This document shows, piece by piece, positions 12,544 through 20,315 of a stretch of DNA of 28,617 nt. The stretch is from a virus. The notes under the pieces were generated by a model. It saw only the letters and a program-made list of their open reading frames with translations. It was not told the DNA's origin and did no database searches. The stretch's first letter is position 1; every line of letters begins with the position of its first letter. Made by a program: the position numbers and the translations under genes. Location of the stretch: positions 1-28,617 of the IMG/VR virus record IMGVR_UViG_3300029319_000354. One strand, given 5' to 3'.

Positions 12544-12867
12544 ATGGCTAAAGACAAGAAAATGAACCCTGGTCTAATGGCTTTAAAAAAAGAAGCCCCT
12601 GAAGTAGTTAAAAGGATGGGTTTTAATTACGGAGGTAAAATAGACAAAATGATGGGTGGCGGTATGGTTATGAAGGAGAAGATGAAAATGATGGGCGGTG
12701 GTCACAGCAAAGATAAAATGAAAATGATGGGCGGTGGCTACGGTAAAGATTATATGAAAAAGAAAATGAGAATGGGCGGTAAGACCAGATATAGAATGGG
12801 GGGACGCACTTCTTGTCCTGTAAATGGTATGGCACGAGGTGGGCTAACTAAAGGTAAAATGGTGTAG
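12544..12867 (+). CDS. Met/Gly/Lys-rich repeat protein, 107 aa
   Basis: This is a 107-residue basic protein with almost no ordinary domain composition. After an N-terminal segment (NPGLMALKKEAPEVVKRMGF) it consists of Met-, Gly- and Lys-rich stretches, including two 12-residue repeats (KMKMMGGGHSKD and KMKMMGGGYGKD). The C-terminus is RMGGRTSCPVNGMARGGL. A strong AAGGAG site precedes it. Such Met/Gly-rich proteins occur between the capsid and tail genes of marine phages without known function. DNA, membrane or head-interior binding are all open. Confidence 0.8.
   Translation: MAKDKKMNPGLMALKKEAPEVVKRMGFNYGGKIDKMMGGGMVMKEKMKMMGGGHSKDKMKMMGGGYGKDYMKKKMRMGGKTRYRMGGRTSCPVNGMARGGLTKGKMV
12679..12750 (+). 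repeat. Two 36-bp in-frame tandem repeats
   Basis: Units 12679-12714 and 12715-12750 encode the two 12-residue Met/Gly/Lys repeats of the 12544 gene. They differ mainly in the last third (His-Ser versus Tyr-Gly codons). They suggest growth by slippage. Confidence 0.7.
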
Positions 12868-12870
12868 TAA

Positions 12871-13557
12871 ATGGCTACTAGTGGGGTACAAACATTTAAT
12901 CCAGATATAGCGGAGATATGCGAAGAAGCATTTGAACGCTGTGGGTTAGAGATGCGTAGTGGTTATGACCTAAAAACTGCTAGGCGTAGCCTTAATATAA
13001 TGTCTGCCGAATGGTCTAATCGTGGTATTAATTTATGGACAGTAGAAGAAGGCACTCAGGTTTTAACTGCTGGTACTGCTTCTTATACCTTACCTGCATC
13101 TACTATAGATTTATTAGAACATGTAATAAGAACTGGGTCAGGCACTAATCAATCTGACCTTTCAATTAATAGAATATCGGTATCTACGTATGCGTCAATT
13201 ACTGCAAAAAATTCAACTGGCAGACCTGTTCAGATATATATTGATAGGCAAGCTACCCCAACCTTCCGAGTATGGCCTACCCCCGATAGTGCCGAGACGT
13301 ACACATTGGTTTATTTCAGGCTTAAAAGAATGGATGACACTGGTAGTAGTGCTACCAATACTATGGATATACCTAGTCGGTTTATCCCTTGTATTACTGC
13401 TGGCTTGGCCTACAGTATTGCTCTTAAACGTCCTGAAGTCCCCGTTGATCGTATTGCGTTGCTTAAAGCAGCGTATGAGGAACAATTTAACTTAGCAGCT
13501 GATGAAGATAGAGATAAGTCATCTATTCAGTTTGCCCCGAACATTAGTCCAGTATAG
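12871..13557 (+). CDS. Head-tail adaptor, P22 gp4-like
   Basis: This 228-residue protein has an N-terminal helical unit IAEICEEAFERCGLEMRSG and TARRSLNIMSAEWSNRGINLWTVEEG, a beta-rich middle (TLPASTIDLLEHVI, FRVWPTPDSAETYTLVYF) and a helical C-terminus (CITAGLAYSIALKRPEV... LLKAAYEEQFNLA). This arrangement is typical of ring-forming adaptors that bind below the portal to retain DNA, such as P22 gp4 and T7 gp11-type proteins. Together with the gp10-like protein at 25147 it supports a P22-like short tail. Identity is by pattern and is moderate. Confidence 0.75.
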   Translation: MATSGVQTFNPDIAEICEEAFERCGLEMRSGYDLKTARRSLNIMSAEWSNRGINLWTVEEGTQVLTAGTASYTLPASTIDLLEHVIRTGSGTNQSDLSINRISVSTYASITAKNSTGRPVQIYIDRQATPTFRVWPTPDSAETYTLVYFRLKRMDDTGSSATNTMDIPSRFIPCITAGLAYSIALKRPEVPVDRIALLKAAYEEQFNLAADEDRDKSSIQFAPNISPV

Positions 13558-13566
13558 GAGAAAATT

Positions 13567-13719
13567 ATGAAAGAAAAAACTGTATACCAACAACCTAAAA
13601 AAGTACCTGTGCCTGATTTTGCAGGGTATCCAAACAATATTCCTTCAACACAAACCATTCCAATGAAAGGGAAAGGGGCTTCTATCAGAGGGAATAAAGT
13701 AAGTAAACGACTAGCATAG
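13567..13719 (+). CDS. Small protein, 50 aa
   Basis: A gene of 50 codons with an AGGAG site 8 bases before its ATG, between the gp4-like and zinc-ribbon genes. The protein is Pro- and Lys-rich (KKVPVPDFAGYPNNIPSTQ...) with a basic end (GKGASIRGNKVSKRLA). It has no domain I recognise. It looks unstructured and may be a virion linker or internal protein. Confidence 0.7.
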   Translation: MKEKTVYQQPKKVPVPDFAGYPNNIPSTQTIPMKGKGASIRGNKVSKRLA

Positions 13720-13722
13720 TAA

Positions 13723-14058
13723 ATGAGTAATTACGCATCAGGTAAATTTGCTTTTGGTTTTTGTGATAGGTGTGGATTTAGGTATAAATTAAAAGAATTA
13801 AAAGAGTTAAGTATTAGGGATCAGGAAACAAGTATTAAAGTATGCCCTGAGTGTTGGGAACCCGATCACCCACAAAATGCTTTAGGTAGTTTTCCAATAA
13901 ATGATCCCCAAGCATTACGAGGGCCACGACCTACTGGAGCTGAATCCGGTAGAGGTGTTTATAGTTTTGACCCAGTTGGTGATGGTAATGGAGTGCCTAA
14001 TGGTAATAGTACACAAATGCAAACAACAGTAGGGACGGTAACGGTGACAATAGGATGA
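13723..14058 (+). CDS. Zinc-ribbon protein, 111 aa
   Basis: Two Cys-x-x-Cys pairs (C14/C17 in FCDRCGF and C41/C44 in VCPECWEPDHPQ) spaced 24 residues apart form a likely zinc ribbon, followed by a low-complexity Gly/Asn/Thr-rich tail. Similar DRCGF...CPECWEPxHPQ proteins are, from memory, frequent beside adaptor genes of marine phages, so a structural neck role is more likely than gene regulation. No nuclease or DNA-binding domain is visible. The stop overlaps the next ATG. Confidence 0.8.
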   Translation: MSNYASGKFAFGFCDRCGFRYKLKELKELSIRDQETSIKVCPECWEPDHPQNALGSFPINDPQALRGPRPTGAESGRGVYSFDPVGDGNGVPNGNSTQMQTTVGTVTVTIG

Positions 14059-14564
14059 AAATACATAATCTGATAAATCCCTTATATTGGTTAGAGTTTT
14101 TTACTTTTTATGGTGGAGGTAAAGGGCGTGGTGGATTTTCTGATGTTAGAAATGTAAGAACAACAGATGCTGCTGAACCTATGGCTCCTCCTATAGTAGA
14201 CCCTACTGAACCTGTAACTACGGGAGGAGAACCTCCTCCTCCCTCTCCTGTAATAGGGTATCCTGTAGAACCATCACAACAACCACAACAACCGCCACAA
14301 CCACAACAACCGCCACAACAACAAGCGAATCCATTTGCAATGGGGTTACGGCAATACTCCAATGCTTTGCGAGGAGTGCCACAAACTTCTTTTGCAAATC
14401 CATACATGCAAATGGGGGTAGGTAGTTATAATATGCCTGTAATGGGAGGGTATGGTATGTCAAGAATGGGAGGTTTTGGAATGTCTCCAATGATGGGATA
14501 TGGTGGATATGGAATGCCGTTTGGGGGCGGTGGTTTAATGTCTTTATTTGGTGCTTATAAATGA
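14055..14564 (+). CDS. Pro/Gln- and Gly/Met-rich protein, 169 aa
   Basis: This 169-residue protein has a short N-terminal region (NLINPLYWLEFFTFYGGGKG), a linker rich in Pro, Gln and Thr (about 50-95, PPPPSP then repeated QQPQQPPQ), and a C-terminal region rich in Gly, Met and Tyr (GGYGMSRMGGFGMSPMMGYG). It looks intrinsically disordered. No known domain applies. It overlaps both neighbours by four bases, so it is co-translated with the connector genes and probably ends up in the virion. Confidence 0.75.
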   Translation: MKIHNLINPLYWLEFFTFYGGGKGRGGFSDVRNVRTTDAAEPMAPPIVDPTEPVTTGGEPPPPSPVIGYPVEPSQQPQQPPQPQQPPQQQANPFAMGLRQYSNALRGVPQTSFANPYMQMGVGSYNMPVMGGYGMSRMGGFGMSPMMGYGGYGMPFGGGGLMSLFGAYK

Positions 14565-15202
14565 ATTATACAGAACTTACACAAGCTATTAAGGATTATA
14601 CAGAAAATACAGAAACTACCTTTGTAAACAACATTGCTAGTTTTGTTAAACAAGCTGAACAACGCATATACAACGAAGTTCAAATACCGTATTTAAGAAA
14701 AAATGTAACAGGTGCTGCTACCGCATCTAATAAATATCTACAAACTCCTACAGATTTTTTAGCTGCGTATTCTATGGCAGCTATTTTAGCTGATGGTACG
14801 TATGAATTTATGTTAAATAAAGATGTTAATTGGATACGAGAAGCCTACCCTGATCCTACAACTACAGGGACACCAAAATATTATGCTTTATTTGATGATG
14901 ATACTTTTATAATGGCTCCTACCCCTAGTACAGCTTTATCCATAGAATTACATTATTACTATTATCCAGAATCTATAACTACTGTTGCTAGTGGTACAAC
15001 TTGGTTAGGTACTAATTACGAACAAACTTTGTTATATGGAGCTGTTTTAGAGGCTTATACCTTTATGAAAGGGGATGCAGATTTAATCACGTTATATAAA
15101 GGACGTTATGACGAAGCTATGAAACAGTTAAAAATGTTGGGTGATGGTAAAGATAGGCAAGATGCTTACCGTTCAGGACAAACTAGATATAAGGTGACTT
15201 AA
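14561..15202 (+). CDS. Second head-tail adaptor-like protein
   Basis: This 213-residue protein starts with helices (TELTQAIKDYTENTETTFVN, then FVKQAEQRIYNEVQIPYLR), has a beta-rich centre (FIMAPTPSTALSIELHYYYYP) and ends in helices (LLYGAVLEAYTFMKGDADLITLYKGRYDEAMKQL). This helix-strand-helix plan is shared by T7 gp11-type tail adaptors and other phage connector proteins. It is therefore a second candidate ring protein beside the gp4-like one. Overlaps with both neighbours fit co-translation. The exact position in the tail cannot be told. Confidence 0.68.
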   Translation: MNYTELTQAIKDYTENTETTFVNNIASFVKQAEQRIYNEVQIPYLRKNVTGAATASNKYLQTPTDFLAAYSMAAILADGTYEFMLNKDVNWIREAYPDPTTTGTPKYYALFDDDTFIMAPTPSTALSIELHYYYYPESITTVASGTTWLGTNYEQTLLYGAVLEAYTFMKGDADLITLYKGRYDEAMKQLKMLGDGKDRQDAYRSGQTRYKVT

Positions 15203-15468
15203 TGTTTTTTGATGCTATAGCAGGAGAAGTTGGAAAAGTAGATGTTATGACAACATCAAATAGAGGACACACTCCTGAAGAAATAGCAGCATTGGCTCTT
15301 AAACGTATATTTTCTGCGTCTAACAATGGAGCAATAGATAGGGAAGCTGTACACCAAATACTTGTATTATATATGAAAAAAGCTATACAAAGTGATAGAA
15401 CTACAGTGTATAATAAATTAAATAATGCTGGATTGAAGGATGCAGCGGAAATTATTAGGAGACTTTAA
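15202..15468 (+). CDS. Conserved small helical protein, 88 aa
   Basis: This 88-residue protein has the motif MTTSNRGHTPEEIAALALKR in its first half and a helical end (VLYMKKAIQSDRTTVYNKLNNAGLKDAAEII). I recall the SNRGHTPEEIA motif in several marine phage proteins of unknown function. An internal ATG (15247, MTTSNRG...) is an alternative start. The listed ATG overlaps the previous stop, which I prefer. Its own stop overlaps the next ATG. Role in tail assembly is only suggested by location. Confidence 0.78.
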   Translation: MFFDAIAGEVGKVDVMTTSNRGHTPEEIAALALKRIFSASNNGAIDREAVHQILVLYMKKAIQSDRTTVYNKLNNAGLKDAAEIIRRL

Positions 15469-15911
15469 TGGCTATTAGTCAAGCAGTTTGCACAAGTTTT
15501 AAGAAAGAACTATTAGAAGGAGCCCATGATTTTAGGGCTCTTAGTACAGGAGATACATTTAAAATGGCTTTATATACGTCTTCTGCTGATTTAAGTGCGA
15601 GCACTACAGCTTATACATCTTCTGGAGAAACTTCAGGAACTAATTATAGTGCTCAAGGACAAGCTCTTGCACAAGTAGCCCCAAGCACATCGGGGACTAC
15701 TGCTTTGATAGATTTTGCAGATGAGGTATTTTCTAACGTAAGTATAACCGCAAGAGGGGCTCTAATTTATAACACTACACCCACACATACTTATACTAAT
15801 CCAGCAGTTTTAGTATTAGATTTTGGCGGAGATAAGACAGCAAGTGCTGGAGATTTTACGATTGTATTTCCTACAGCAGATGCTAGTAATGCAATATTAA
15901 GAATAACATAG
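15468..15911 (+). CDS. Tail-region structural protein, 147 aa
   Basis: This is a 147-residue beta-rich protein starting SQAVCTSFKKELLEGAHDF, with FKMALYTSSADLSASTTAY in the middle and ARGALIYNTTP near the end. This pattern is, from memory, widespread in phages of environmental bacteria as an unnamed tail or baseplate-associated protein. A role at the base of the fibres would fit, since fibre genes follow. No catalytic residues are seen. Confidence 0.75.
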   Translation: MAISQAVCTSFKKELLEGAHDFRALSTGDTFKMALYTSSADLSASTTAYTSSGETSGTNYSAQGQALAQVAPSTSGTTALIDFADEVFSNVSITARGALIYNTTPTHTYTNPAVLVLDFGGDKTASAGDFTIVFPTADASNAILRIT

Positions 15912-15921
15912 AGGTATACAT

Positions 15922-16479
15922 ATGGCTTTTGTTTTAGCAGATAGAGTAAGAGAAACATCCACTACAACTGGAACAGGCACATTTAGTTTATCAGGGGCTG
16001 TTCAAAGCTATCAGACTTTTTCCACAGCCATAGGAAACACCAATACTACTTATTATGCCATAGCTCATCAAAGTGCAAACGAATTTGAAGTTGGGTTGGG
16101 GACTGTAGCTGCTGGCACTTTAGCAAGAACTTCTGTATTAAAGTCTAGTAATTCTAATAATGCAGTTGATTTTTCTAGTGGGACTAAAGATGTTTTTGCA
16201 ACTTATCCTGCTGAAAAAGCGGTTACTACTAGCGATGCACAAACCCTTACTAATAAAACCATTGACGCAAGTCAGTTGTCAGGCACTGTAGCAAACGCTA
16301 GGTTAGATGCACAACTTCAAGATGTAGCAGGATTAGCTGTTACTAATGGTAATTTTATTGTAGGTGACGGGGCTAATTTTGTAGCAGAGTCTGGGGCCAC
16401 AGCACGTGCAAGTTTAGATGTAAATAGTACAGCAGAAGTAACTGCAGAAGCACAAGCTATGGCGATTGCTCTTGGATAA
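15922..16479 (+). CDS. Tail fibre base protein, 185 aa
   Basis: This 185-residue protein has an N-terminal domain with VLADRVRETSTTTGTGTFSL and a fold-like segment up to TYPAEKAV (about 95). A fibre-shaft-type region follows: SDAQTLTNKTIDASQLSGTV and QLQDVAGLAVTNGNFIVGDG. The TLTNKTID..L motif is common in trimeric tail fibres. It probably joins the tail to the receptor-binding fibres encoded downstream. The last third is short of a tip domain, so tip functions are likely supplied by separate genes. Confidence 0.72.
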   Translation: MAFVLADRVRETSTTTGTGTFSLSGAVQSYQTFSTAIGNTNTTYYAIAHQSANEFEVGLGTVAAGTLARTSVLKSSNSNNAVDFSSGTKDVFATYPAEKAVTTSDAQTLTNKTIDASQLSGTVANARLDAQLQDVAGLAVTNGNFIVGDGANFVAESGATARASLDVNSTAEVTAEAQAMAIALG

Positions 16480-16492
16480 ATAGGAAAAAATT

Positions 16493-16828
16493 ATGGCATT
16501 TAAAAGTAAAACAACACAAAATCTATCAAACTCTTCAGGTAGCCCTACTACTATCAGCGATACTGTGTCCAGTTCTACCACCCACGTAGTAGTAGGGTTA
16601 ACTGTCTCTAATAAATCTGCAGCTAATATAACAGCTTCAGTTACTCTTACAAAATCAGGGGGATCGGCTATTTTTCTTGTAAAAGATGCTCCTATAGCTG
16701 TAGGTGGTACTTTAGTGCTCATTGGAGGAGATCAAAAAGTTGTAGCAGAAGCAGGTGATTTATTTAAAGCATATGTATCTGCAAGTTCTGCAGCAGATGC
16801 GATATTAAGTTATTTAGTAGGAACATAA
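16493..16828 (+). CDS. Small beta-rich fibre-associated protein, 111 aa
   Basis: This 111-residue protein is a single beta-rich domain (TTHVVVGLTVSNKSAANITA, then GGTLVLIGGDQKVVAEAGDLF) in the fibre block. The arrangement of strands resembles an immunoglobulin-like or jelly-roll domain, but I cannot assign a family. It is probably a fibre or baseplate accessory. A weak AGGAA ribosome site precedes it. Confidence 0.7.
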   Translation: MAFKSKTTQNLSNSSGSPTTISDTVSSSTTHVVVGLTVSNKSAANITASVTLTKSGGSAIFLVKDAPIAVGGTLVLIGGDQKVVAEAGDLFKAYVSASSAADAILSYLVGT

Positions 16829-16829
16829 T

Positions 16830-17063
16830 ATGGCTAGTTATATAGGAGCATTTTCTGATAGTTATTTAGGAGATAGAGCTAGATTTGCTGGCTCTGGTGG
16901 TACAGGAAGTTTTGGTATTCTAGAACATGATGCAACTGTAACAGCAGATTACACAATAGGAGAAAATAAAAGTGTTACTCAAAATGCAATTGCAACTAAT
17001 TTAACAATTAATACTGGGGTTTCTCTTACAGTTCCGACTGGTAGTGTTTTAACCATAGTATAG
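16830..17063 (+). CDS. Small fibre-tip-like protein, 77 aa
   Basis: This 77-residue protein has a short N-terminus (ASYIGAFSDSYLGDRARFAG) and a strand-rich end (GENKSVTQNAIATNLTINTG... VPTGSVLTIV) like the shaft repeats of fibres. It starts two bases after the preceding stop, so it is translated by coupling rather than from its own good ribosome site. A minor fibre component is the likeliest role. Confidence 0.65.
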   Translation: MASYIGAFSDSYLGDRARFAGSGGTGSFGILEHDATVTADYTIGENKSVTQNAIATNLTINTGVSLTVPTGSVLTIV

Positions 17064-17070
17064 GAATAAT

Positions 17071-18138
17071 ATGGCAACAGTAATTACAGGCGATTCTATA
17101 ACAACAGGAAGTATAAATGGAAGTCTAGGTGGTAATGCTGATAATCGTATTATAAACGGTGATTTTTCAGTAGCACAACGTGGAACTTCTTTTACAGCAG
17201 CCACAGCTTTAACTAATGCTGATACTAACTTTACTTTAGATAGATGGAAACTTCTTAGTGATGGGAGCGATATTGTAGATGTTACACAATCGTCAACAGC
17301 ACCCGATAACCAACTTACATCTATAGCATTAGACGTAGAAACTACTAATAAAAAATTTGGAATAGCACAAGCCATAGAGCAAAAAGATTGTATAGATTTA
17401 ATAGGTAATGAAATAACTTTAAGCTTTAAAGCAAAAGCAAGTGCTGTTGATAAATTAGATAATGTAAAGGCTGCAATTATAGCTTGGTCATCAACTGCCA
17501 ATGCCCCCACTGCAGATATGATTAGTGCTTGGGGTGCTGAAGGAACTGATCCAACACTAGCTAGTAATTTTACATATGAAAATACACCAGCAAATCTTAA
17601 TGTTACCACTTCCTGGGCTACATATTCTATAACAGCAACTGTAGATACTGCTTCTACCACCAATATAATAGTTTTTATATGGTCAGATGTTACAGATACT
17701 ACTGCTGGTCAGTTTTTATATTTAACTGATGTACAGTTAGAAAAAGGTGCTGTAGCTTCTGATTTTAATAGACCTAAATTTGATGATGCTTTAAGACATT
17801 GTAAAAGATATTATCAAACTATAGATAACAAAATAGATCAATCTGGATTACGTTACTTTGGTTTAACAGGGGATAGTGATGGTAGTAGTGGTAGTTTAGG
17901 ACTACAATTATTTGTACCTATGGTTAAACAACCTGCTACCGCAAGAAGCACAGGTTATGAATTAAAAGATGGGGGAAACAGTGCTCGGTCTGTTACCGCT
18001 ATAAATACTTTTGCTGGAGATAATAACCAATATGATAGGGTTAGATTTATGGCTAATTCTGCTGCTGCTGGAGCTGGTTACTTAAGATTCCCCGATAATT
18101 CTGATTTTATCGAATTTGAAGGAGAGATAGAAGCATGA
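17071..18138 (+). CDS. Tail fibre / receptor-binding protein with carbohydrate-binding-like domain, copy 1
   Basis: This 355-residue protein carries RIINGDFSVAQRG near residues 27-39, FTLDRWKLLSDG, a beta-sandwich region and a conserved QLEKGAVASDFNRPKFDDALRHCKRYYQT-type segment, split here only by length (QLEKGAVASDF; then LRHCKRYYQT). The same order of motifs occurs in the fibre at 19206, so the two are relatives. The DRW and QLE..ATDF features resemble carbohydrate-binding modules found in phage fibres. The C-terminal third (from about 250) differs and is the likely host-range tip. The stop overlaps the next ATG. Confidence 0.72.
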   Translation: MATVITGDSITTGSINGSLGGNADNRIINGDFSVAQRGTSFTAATALTNADTNFTLDRWKLLSDGSDIVDVTQSSTAPDNQLTSIALDVETTNKKFGIAQAIEQKDCIDLIGNEITLSFKAKASAVDKLDNVKAAIIAWSSTANAPTADMISAWGAEGTDPTLASNFTYENTPANLNVTTSWATYSITATVDTASTTNIIVFIWSDVTDTTAGQFLYLTDVQLEKGAVASDFNRPKFDDALRHCKRYYQTIDNKIDQSGLRYFGLTGDSDGSSGSLGLQLFVPMVKQPATARSTGYELKDGGNSARSVTAINTFAGDNNQYDRVRFMANSAAAGAGYLRFPDNSDFIEFEGEIEA

Positions 18139-18326
18139 ATATGGAAACTGCAGTAATTAAAGACGCAAAGTATAGAAAAGATATTGATAGTGGGAAAGTT
18201 ACTTATATTACTTGTATTATAAATAACAAAACTTATGACATTCCTGTTAATGAGCCCAATAGATATTTAAGTGAAATTAATAAACGTGTTAGTGCAGGTA
18301 CACTAACAGTGGAGGCAGCTTCATGA
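18135..18326 (+). CDS. Small fibre-partner protein, copy 1 (63 aa)
   Basis: This 63-residue protein is related to that at 20312. Both share an N-terminal (I)x(N/D)AxYRK segment, an I(P/V)-(V/I)(D/N)xxNR(Y/H) strand and the end (V)SAGTLTVEA or VAAGTLKIADA. Each copy follows a fibre gene with a four-base overlap. A fibre-assembly helper or a fibre-bound subunit is the natural guess. No known domain is recognised. Confidence 0.72.
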   Translation: MNMETAVIKDAKYRKDIDSGKVTYITCIINNKTYDIPVNEPNRYLSEINKRVSAGTLTVEAAS

Positions 18327-18916
18327 GTAGCGTAAAAATAACAGGAAACGCATCGGGTAGTGGAGTATTAACTTTTTCTGCCCCAAATACAGATTCTGAT
18401 CGAACAATAACTATTCCAGACAAAGCTGGAGGTCTTGCTTTGGGTGCTGGAGCAATTATACAACTGGTTAGTGTAAATTTAACTAGTGCTAGTACAATCA
18501 GTTCCACAGGTGGAGGTTCAACTTTTACAGATGTTTCTGGATTATCTGCAAGCATTACACCAGCATCGACAAGTAATAAAATTTTAGTTATTGCGGATAC
18601 AAAAATTAATGGAAAAACTGGTGTAAATACTTGTACAGTAAGAGTTTTAAGAGGTTCAACTGCATTTTATCAAGGTGATGCAGGTTCATCAAGACCACGG
18701 ACTTCTTCAAGTGGTCTCGCAGTAGGTGGAGATGCAGGAGTTGTTGGAAATTTTATATGTGCATTAGACTCACCCTCATCAACGAGTTCGACAACTTATA
18801 AAATTCAAGCTGGAAGTAATGACACAATTTATGTCAATCGCACACCTGACGATACAGATAATGCTAATAATCCACGCACTGCGTCAAGTATTACATTAAT
18901 AGAGGTGCAAGGATGA
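18323..18916 (+). CDS. Fibre tip-like protein, 197 aa
   Basis: This 197-residue beta-rich protein starts with the shaft motif SSVKITGNASGSGVLTFSAP and NTDSDRTITIPDKAGGLALG. A tip-like domain follows (IIQLVSVNLTSAST, then ILVIADTKINGKTGVNTCTV and a C-terminal ASSITLIEVQG). The N-terminal motif is common in phage tail fibres. It lies between the duplicated fibre pairs. It overlaps the neighbours on both sides by four bases. Confidence 0.68.
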   Translation: MSSVKITGNASGSGVLTFSAPNTDSDRTITIPDKAGGLALGAGAIIQLVSVNLTSASTISSTGGGSTFTDVSGLSASITPASTSNKILVIADTKINGKTGVNTCTVRVLRGSTAFYQGDAGSSRPRTSSSGLAVGGDAGVVGNFICALDSPSSTSSTTYKIQAGSNDTIYVNRTPDDTDNANNPRTASSITLIEVQG

Positions 18917-19209
18917 TAGATAAACCAGAAATAGTTGATGCAATACTGGCACTAGATAGTAATGCGAAAGTGCAAGTCATCGAAGAAAAAGATATCATAT
19001 GGATAGACAAAAATCCTAATAATATAACCACAGAACAAATTAATACTAAATTAGCTGAGTTAACGACAGCATATAATAATCTTAAATATCAAAGGGAACG
19101 AGCTAGTGAATATCCTAGTATTGTAGACCAATTAGATGAGCTGTATCACAATGGTATAACTGGATGGAAGGCTAAAATAAAAATAGTAAAGGACAAATAT
19201 CCAAAATGA
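18913..19209 (+). CDS. Tail-fibre assembly-like protein, 98 aa
   Basis: This 98-residue helical protein has two parts: an N-terminal alpha/beta piece (IVDAILALDSNAKVQVIEEKD) and a helical C-terminus with RERASEYPSIVDQLDELYHNG followed by KIKIVKDKYPK. The EYPSIxDQLDxLYHxG segment is, from memory, shared with small tail proteins and tail-fibre assembly (XkdW-like) proteins of other marine phages. It most likely helps fold or attach fibres. It overlaps the adjoining genes by four bases on both sides. Confidence 0.7.
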   Translation: MIDKPEIVDAILALDSNAKVQVIEEKDIIWIDKNPNNITTEQINTKLAELTTAYNNLKYQRERASEYPSIVDQLDELYHNGITGWKAKIKIVKDKYPK

Positions 19210-20315
19210 GTACACTAGCCGTAAATAATATTACAAAAGCCGATGGAGGTATTTATCAGTTTGAAAACAAGAACTTACTGATCAACGGTGGTATGAATGT
19301 TTGGCAAAGAAGCACCTCAGTTACTGGCAAAACCACCGGAGGTTATTATACTGTAGACCGATTTGGCAGTGGCATCTCAAACCATGGCACATATACAATT
19401 GCTCGATCCACCACCGTCCCAACTGGTCAAGGATTTGGTTACAGTTGGAAAATCGATTGCACAACAGCAGATACCTCGTTGGCGGCAGATGCCGAAGTGA
19501 CCTTATATCAAGCAATTGAAGGGCAAAATCTGCAAAGGATTAAAAAAGGCACATCGTCAGCAGATTCGTTAACATTGAGTTTTTGGATTCGCTCCAATTT
19601 GACAGGCACGTTCACTGCGGAATTGCTGGACACCGACAACACGAGGCAGATTTCTCAAACCTTTACTATTTCTAGTGCCGACACATTTGAGAAAAAGACG
19701 CTAACATTTGCTGGTGACACGAGTGGAGCGATGACGAATGATAATAACGCAAGTCTTTATGTTGTTATTTATTTGGCGGCAGGTTCAAATTTTACTTCAG
19801 GAACTTTAAACACCTCTTGGGCATCCACGACCAATGCCAATCGGGTTAGTTCATCAAACATAAATATCGCCAGTAGCACCAGCAACGAAGTTCTTATCAC
19901 GGGGATGATGCTTGAACAAGGGACTGCCGCAACGGATTTTGAATTTGAACCATACGACATGGTATTGCAAAAATGTCAAAGGTATCTATATATGAGTCAA
20001 GAATATGGAGCGTCTACATCTTTGGCAACTGCCACTTCTGATGTTGCAACATGGCATACTTATTTGTCGGCAGCTAGTGCGGCAGATATGGCAAATTTTC
20101 ACTATCCAGTAACAATGCGAGCAAACCCGACCATCACCCACAGCAGTGAATCTGGAACGGTTGGTAAAATAACGGAGCGAACATCACAGGGTGGGGCAAT
20201 TGCGGATGTAGACGCACACTCAGTAAGTTCTTCAAAATCAACAGTGCGAATTTTAGAATATGCCGAACAGTCGTATGGGATTGGGGCTAACGTAAAAGCG
20301 GATGCAGAATTATGA
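19206..20315 (+). CDS. Tail fibre with carbohydrate-binding-like domain, copy 2, compositionally distinct
   Basis: This 369-residue protein shares the plan of the fibre at 17071. It has NLLINGGMNVWQRS near residue 23, YTVDRFGSG, a beta-sandwich region and ITGMMLEQGTAATDFEFEP followed by VLQKCQRYLYMS. Its DNA is richer in G and C than the neighbours: a hand count of 19321-19440 gives 56 of 120 (47%), against 44 of 120 (37%) at 17161-17280. This fits recent acquisition by recombination, a usual source of host-range change. The C-terminal region (about 275-369) differs from copy 1. The gene overlaps the one before and after by four bases. Confidence 0.72.
   Translation: MSTLAVNNITKADGGIYQFENKNLLINGGMNVWQRSTSVTGKTTGGYYTVDRFGSGISNHGTYTIARSTTVPTGQGFGYSWKIDCTTADTSLAADAEVTLYQAIEGQNLQRIKKGTSSADSLTLSFWIRSNLTGTFTAELLDTDNTRQISQTFTISSADTFEKKTLTFAGDTSGAMTNDNNASLYVVIYLAAGSNFTSGTLNTSWASTTNANRVSSSNINIASSTSNEVLITGMMLEQGTAATDFEFEPYDMVLQKCQRYLYMSQEYGASTSLATATSDVATWHTYLSAASAADMANFHYPVTMRANPTITHSSESGTVGKITERTSQGGAIADVDAHSVSSSKSTVRILEYAEQSYGIGANVKADAEL

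Noticed and set aside
14108-14490. Minus-strand frames of 99 and 90 aa opposite the Pro/Gln-rich gene
   Set aside because: Their Cys/Gly- and Val-rich low-complexity peptides are the complement of the CCACAACAA repeats; no ribosome site or neighbour supports them.
17049-17663. 204-aa minus-strand frame opposite the first fibre gene
   Set aside because: It lies wholly opposite a well-supported fibre gene with recognisable motifs and has no minus-strand neighbours or promoter.
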